Assembly: GCF_006788895.1 (NCBI RefSeq)
Contig: NZ_VFRA01000001.1
Coordinates: forward strand, 620,001 to 684,000
Length of the DNA stretch: 64,000 nt
From: Rhodoglobus vestalii
GTDB lineage: Bacteria; Actinomycetota; Actinomycetes; Actinomycetales; Microbacteriaceae
Direction: 5' to 3'
Each line of letters begins with the position of its first letter. Within the stretch, counting starts at the first letter, position 1. The position numbers and the translations under genes are program-made. Under the pieces are notes generated by a model that was not told the origin of the DNA, ran no database searches, and saw only the letters and a list, made by a program, of their open reading frames with translations. Shown here one piece after another: positions 61,972 through 64,000 of the stretch.

Positions 61972-62514
61972 CTACCGTGCTACACGCTTGCGAATAGCTT
62001 CCATGCCCTGCTGAGCGCTGCGGCGCACCTCAATGTCTTCGTCCGTGAGGAGTGCTGACATTGGGTCAACATCGTCAGCGGTGCCGATGGTGCCGAGGGC
62101 GCGTGCCGCGCCCGCACGAACACGAGGAGTTTCGTCAGCGAGGAGTGCCGCTAGCTGCTCGTGCGCGTCGAGTCGACGGGTAGCCACGACCCGCGTTGCC
62201 ATCTCTCGCACACGCCACGCCTGGTTGCTGAGGGCCGCAAGTACGGCATCCACAGCACTGTCATTCCATGCGTGCAGCAGTGCGCGGGTTCCCCAGAGTT
62301 CGGGCCAATAGAGCACTGGGGCACCGTCAAGGATTCCCTGGGCATGCTCTCCCCCCACAATCAGAAGAAACTCTTTGCCCTCATTGTGACCTTCGATCAG
62401 CGAGACTGCGCGCTCGACAATGACCTCTTCACCATGCCGCTCGCTGGCAGCCGCGATACGGGCCGCGATGGGAAGTTCAAGGTCAACTGCGTGGGGATCA
62501 TCATGTTCAGACAC
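61972..62514 (-). CDS. HEAT-repeat-containing protein
   Basis: 180 aa, helical. The C-terminal half has two or three HEAT-like units: ALSNQAWRVREMATRVVATRRL, LLADETPRVRAGAARALGTIG and LLTDEDIEVRRSAQQGMEAI. No catalytic motif. A scaffold or partner-binding role is all that can be inferred. Downstream of rdgB on the same strand, 49 bp away. Confidence 0.75.
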   Translation of the reverse strand: MSEHDDPHAVDLELPIAARIAAASERHGEEVIVERAVSLIEGHNEGKEFLLIVGGEHAQGILDGAPVLYWPELWGTRALLHAWNDSAVDAVLAALSNQAWRVREMATRVVATRRLDAHEQLAALLADETPRVRAGAARALGTIGTADDVDPMSALLTDEDIEVRRSAQQGMEAIRKRVAR

Positions 62515-62563
62515 GCCTCAACCCTACGGTGTCGTGCCCGAAACCCCGACTCGCAGAGTCGTG

Positions 62564-63169
62564 CTAGCGCTCGCCGAGCAGCGTTGACCGCACGATTGGC
62601 ATGATTGCTGCAAAGGCCTGAGCCCGGTGGCTGAGCGCATCCTTCTGATCGGAGGTTAGTTCGGCTGAGGTGATCTGCTGTCCGTCCGGACGAAAAACCG
62701 GGTCGTAGCCAAAACCGTGCGTTCCACTGCGTTCGGCAGCCACAGCGCCTGGCCACAGCGCGAGTTCAACGAATTCCTCGGGCCCCGCACCACCGGCTGC
62801 GGCAGGCACCACGAATGCCGCAGCGCACGCAAACTGGGCGCCACGATCATCCATGCCCGCCATGTTCTTCAGCAGCAGCTCAACATTGTCACTGTCATTG
62901 CGAGTGCCTGCATACCGAGCCGACTGGATGCCAGGGGCACCGCCCAGCGCATCAACGCAGATTCCAGAGTCGTCAGCGAGCGCCGGCAACCCGCTGTGTG
63001 CGGAGGCAGCCCGTGCCTTGATCAGTGCGTTTGCCGCAAACGTGTCGCCATCCTCTACCGGCTCTGGCCCGTCGTAGGCAACGAGTTCGAGACCATCGAG
63101 CGTGGGGCCGAGGATGCGGCGTAACTCAAGAACTTTGTGGGCGTTGTGGGTGGCGAGAACGATGCGCAT
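62564..63169 (-). CDS. rdgB: non-canonical purine NTP pyrophosphatase (RdgB/HAM1)
   Basis: 201 aa. It hydrolyses ITP/dITP/XTP to monophosphates. Motifs: ATHNAHKVLELRRIL (residues 5-19), ADDSGICVDALGGAPGIQSARYAG (about 65-88), GTHGFGYDPVFRPDGQQITSAELT and KDALSHRAQAF. Start overlaps the rph stop (TAATG), the common rph-rdgB pairing. Confidence 0.95.
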   Translation of the reverse strand: MRIVLATHNAHKVLELRRILGPTLDGLELVAYDGPEPVEDGDTFAANALIKARAASAHSGLPALADDSGICVDALGGAPGIQSARYAGTRNDSDNVELLLKNMAGMDDRGAQFACAAAFVVPAAAGGAGPEEFVELALWPGAVAAERSGTHGFGYDPVFRPDGQQITSAELTSDQKDALSHRAQAFAAIMPIVRSTLLGER

Positions 63170-63942
63170 TAGTTTGCGGCGGATCCCGCTGTGCCGGATC
63201 CCTGGGCACCCGCAGCGGCGTCGGCAAGCGAGGCAAGCTGAATCGCGGTGAGATCAACTGCTCCCGCCACAGCTAGATCGAGCAGGGAGTCCAGTTCGCG
63301 CCGGTCGAATGGCGCGCCTTCAGCTGTTCCTTGCACCTCAACGAAGAGTCCACGGCCGGTGACGACCACGTTCATGTCTGTTTCAGCGCGAACATCTTCA
63401 ACGTAGGCGAGGTCGAGCATGGGCTCGCCATCGATAATCCCCACGCTCACGGCGGCAAGCGAGTCGAACAAGGCCTTCGAGTTCTTGCCGATGAACTTCT
63501 TGTCGCGACCCCATTCGATGGCATCGGCGAGTGCGACATACGCTCCGGTGATTGCTGCAGTGCGGGTGCCGCCATCAGCTTGAAGCACATCGCAGTCAAT
63601 CACGATGGTGTTCTCACCGAGCGCTTTCATATCGACAACGGCACGCAGGCTGCGGCCGATGAGGCGCGAAATCTCGTGCGTGCGGCCGCCCACTTTACCT
63701 TTGACCGCTTCTCGATCCATTCTGCTGTTCGTGCTGCGGGGAAGCATCGAGTACTCGGCCGTCACCCAACCTTTGCCCTTGCCCGCCATCCAGCGCGGAA
63801 CGCCATTGGTGAATGATGCCGTACACAGTACTTTGGTCTTGCCGAAGGAGATGAGGGCTGAGCCCTCCGCCTGGTCGCTCCACCCGCGCTCGATTGTTAC
63901 CGTGCGCAGTTCGTTGTTTTCGCGACCATCGTGACGTGTCAT
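63169..63942 (-). CDS. rph: ribonuclease PH
   Basis: 257 aa. 3'-5' phosphorolytic exonuclease that trims tRNA 3' ends. Motifs: [83 protein letters not shown]-terminal Ala/Gly/Ser tail follows the domain. Overlaps rdgB by one base. The final 58 bp of the window show no further gene. Confidence 0.95.
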   Translation of the reverse strand: MTRHDGRENNELRTVTIERGWSDQAEGSALISFGKTKVLCTASFTNGVPRWMAGKGKGWVTAEYSMLPRSTNSRMDREAVKGKVGGRTHEISRLIGRSLRAVVDMKALGENTIVIDCDVLQADGGTRTAAITGAYVALADAIEWGRDKKFIGKNSKALFDSLAAVSVGIIDGEPMLDLAYVEDVRAETDMNVVVTGRGLFVEVQGTAEGAPFDRRELDSLLDLAVAGAVDLTAIQLASLADAAAGAQGSGTAGSAAN

Positions 63943-64000
63943 CTGTCTTCTCTCTTTCGGTGAATCCTGGCTAGCTGGGCAACGTCGGCAAACTAATGGT

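Overview
The window is about 64 kb of a high-GC actinobacterial chromosome, most likely Microbacteriaceae. Supporting signs are the fused E2/E1 2-oxoglutarate dehydrogenase (OdhA type), the sigR-rsrA pair divergent from aroA-rsgA-hisN, the prfB-ftsE-ftsX-smpB-ssrA block, the tmRNA tag ANSKRTDFALAA, a mycobacterial-type GuaB1 and an actinobacterial Tad pilus cluster. Species cannot be fixed from the sequence alone.

Layout. 1-6.2 kb (minus): a GT87-like membrane protein cut by the window edge, nnrD, two CNNM/CorC-type membrane proteins and guaB1. 6.35-10.1 kb (plus): odhA. 10.2-11.2 kb (minus): rsrA and sigR, with a textbook SigR promoter lying over the start of aroA. 11.2-14.5 kb (plus): aroA-rsgA-hisN. 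14.7-18.7 kb (plus): a hydrolase-OsmC fusion, an iron-box-preceded siderophore-interacting protein, and a tandem glycine riboswitch before sdaA. 18.7-20.4 kb (minus): a RibD-like reductase and a FolP2-type dihydropteroate synthase homologue. 20.5-26 kb (minus): one rRNA operon (16S-23S-5S) with no spacer tRNA seen. 26.8-30.1 kb (plus): galE-galT-galK. 30.2-34.5 kb: tmRNA, a glutaredoxin-like gene, smpB, ftsX, ftsE, prfB. 34.6-36.9 kb: an MFS transporter, a decayed LysE gene, an NAD(P)-binding protein.

37-48 kb (minus) is a Tad/Flp pilus locus. TadA-TadB-TadC (44.9-47.9 kb) are separated from the small pilin-like gene and the TadE/TadG-like genes (37.0-38.6 kb) by a BCCT transporter and a 4.2-kb accessory insertion. 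The insertion is bounded by a perfect 64-bp direct repeat of the tadC 3' end, and two further degenerate copies split it into three small cargo segments: a DUF4190/DUF4352-like membrane protein; a HIRAN-domain protein plus a broken cysteine-pair gene; and an unknown, probably truncated gene. The left boundary copy and one internal copy also share a 22-bp arm that is absent from intact tadC. I read this as serial site-specific integration of small integrase-less elements into the 3' end of a protein-coding pilus gene. It is the most unusual structure in the window.

48-50 kb (plus): an ArsR regulator overlapping a SulP transporter gene. 50-59.8 kb: a xylose regulon, with GH1 glucosidase, ROK regulator and XylHGF ABC importer on minus and xylA-xylB divergent on plus, and a palindromic candidate operator between. 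59.8-64 kb: a TauD/AsnO-like dioxygenase with an ambiguous, possibly ATT, start; tRNA-Leu(TAG); a DedA protein; a HEAT-repeat protein; rdgB and rph. No CRISPR array, IS element or integrase gene was seen.
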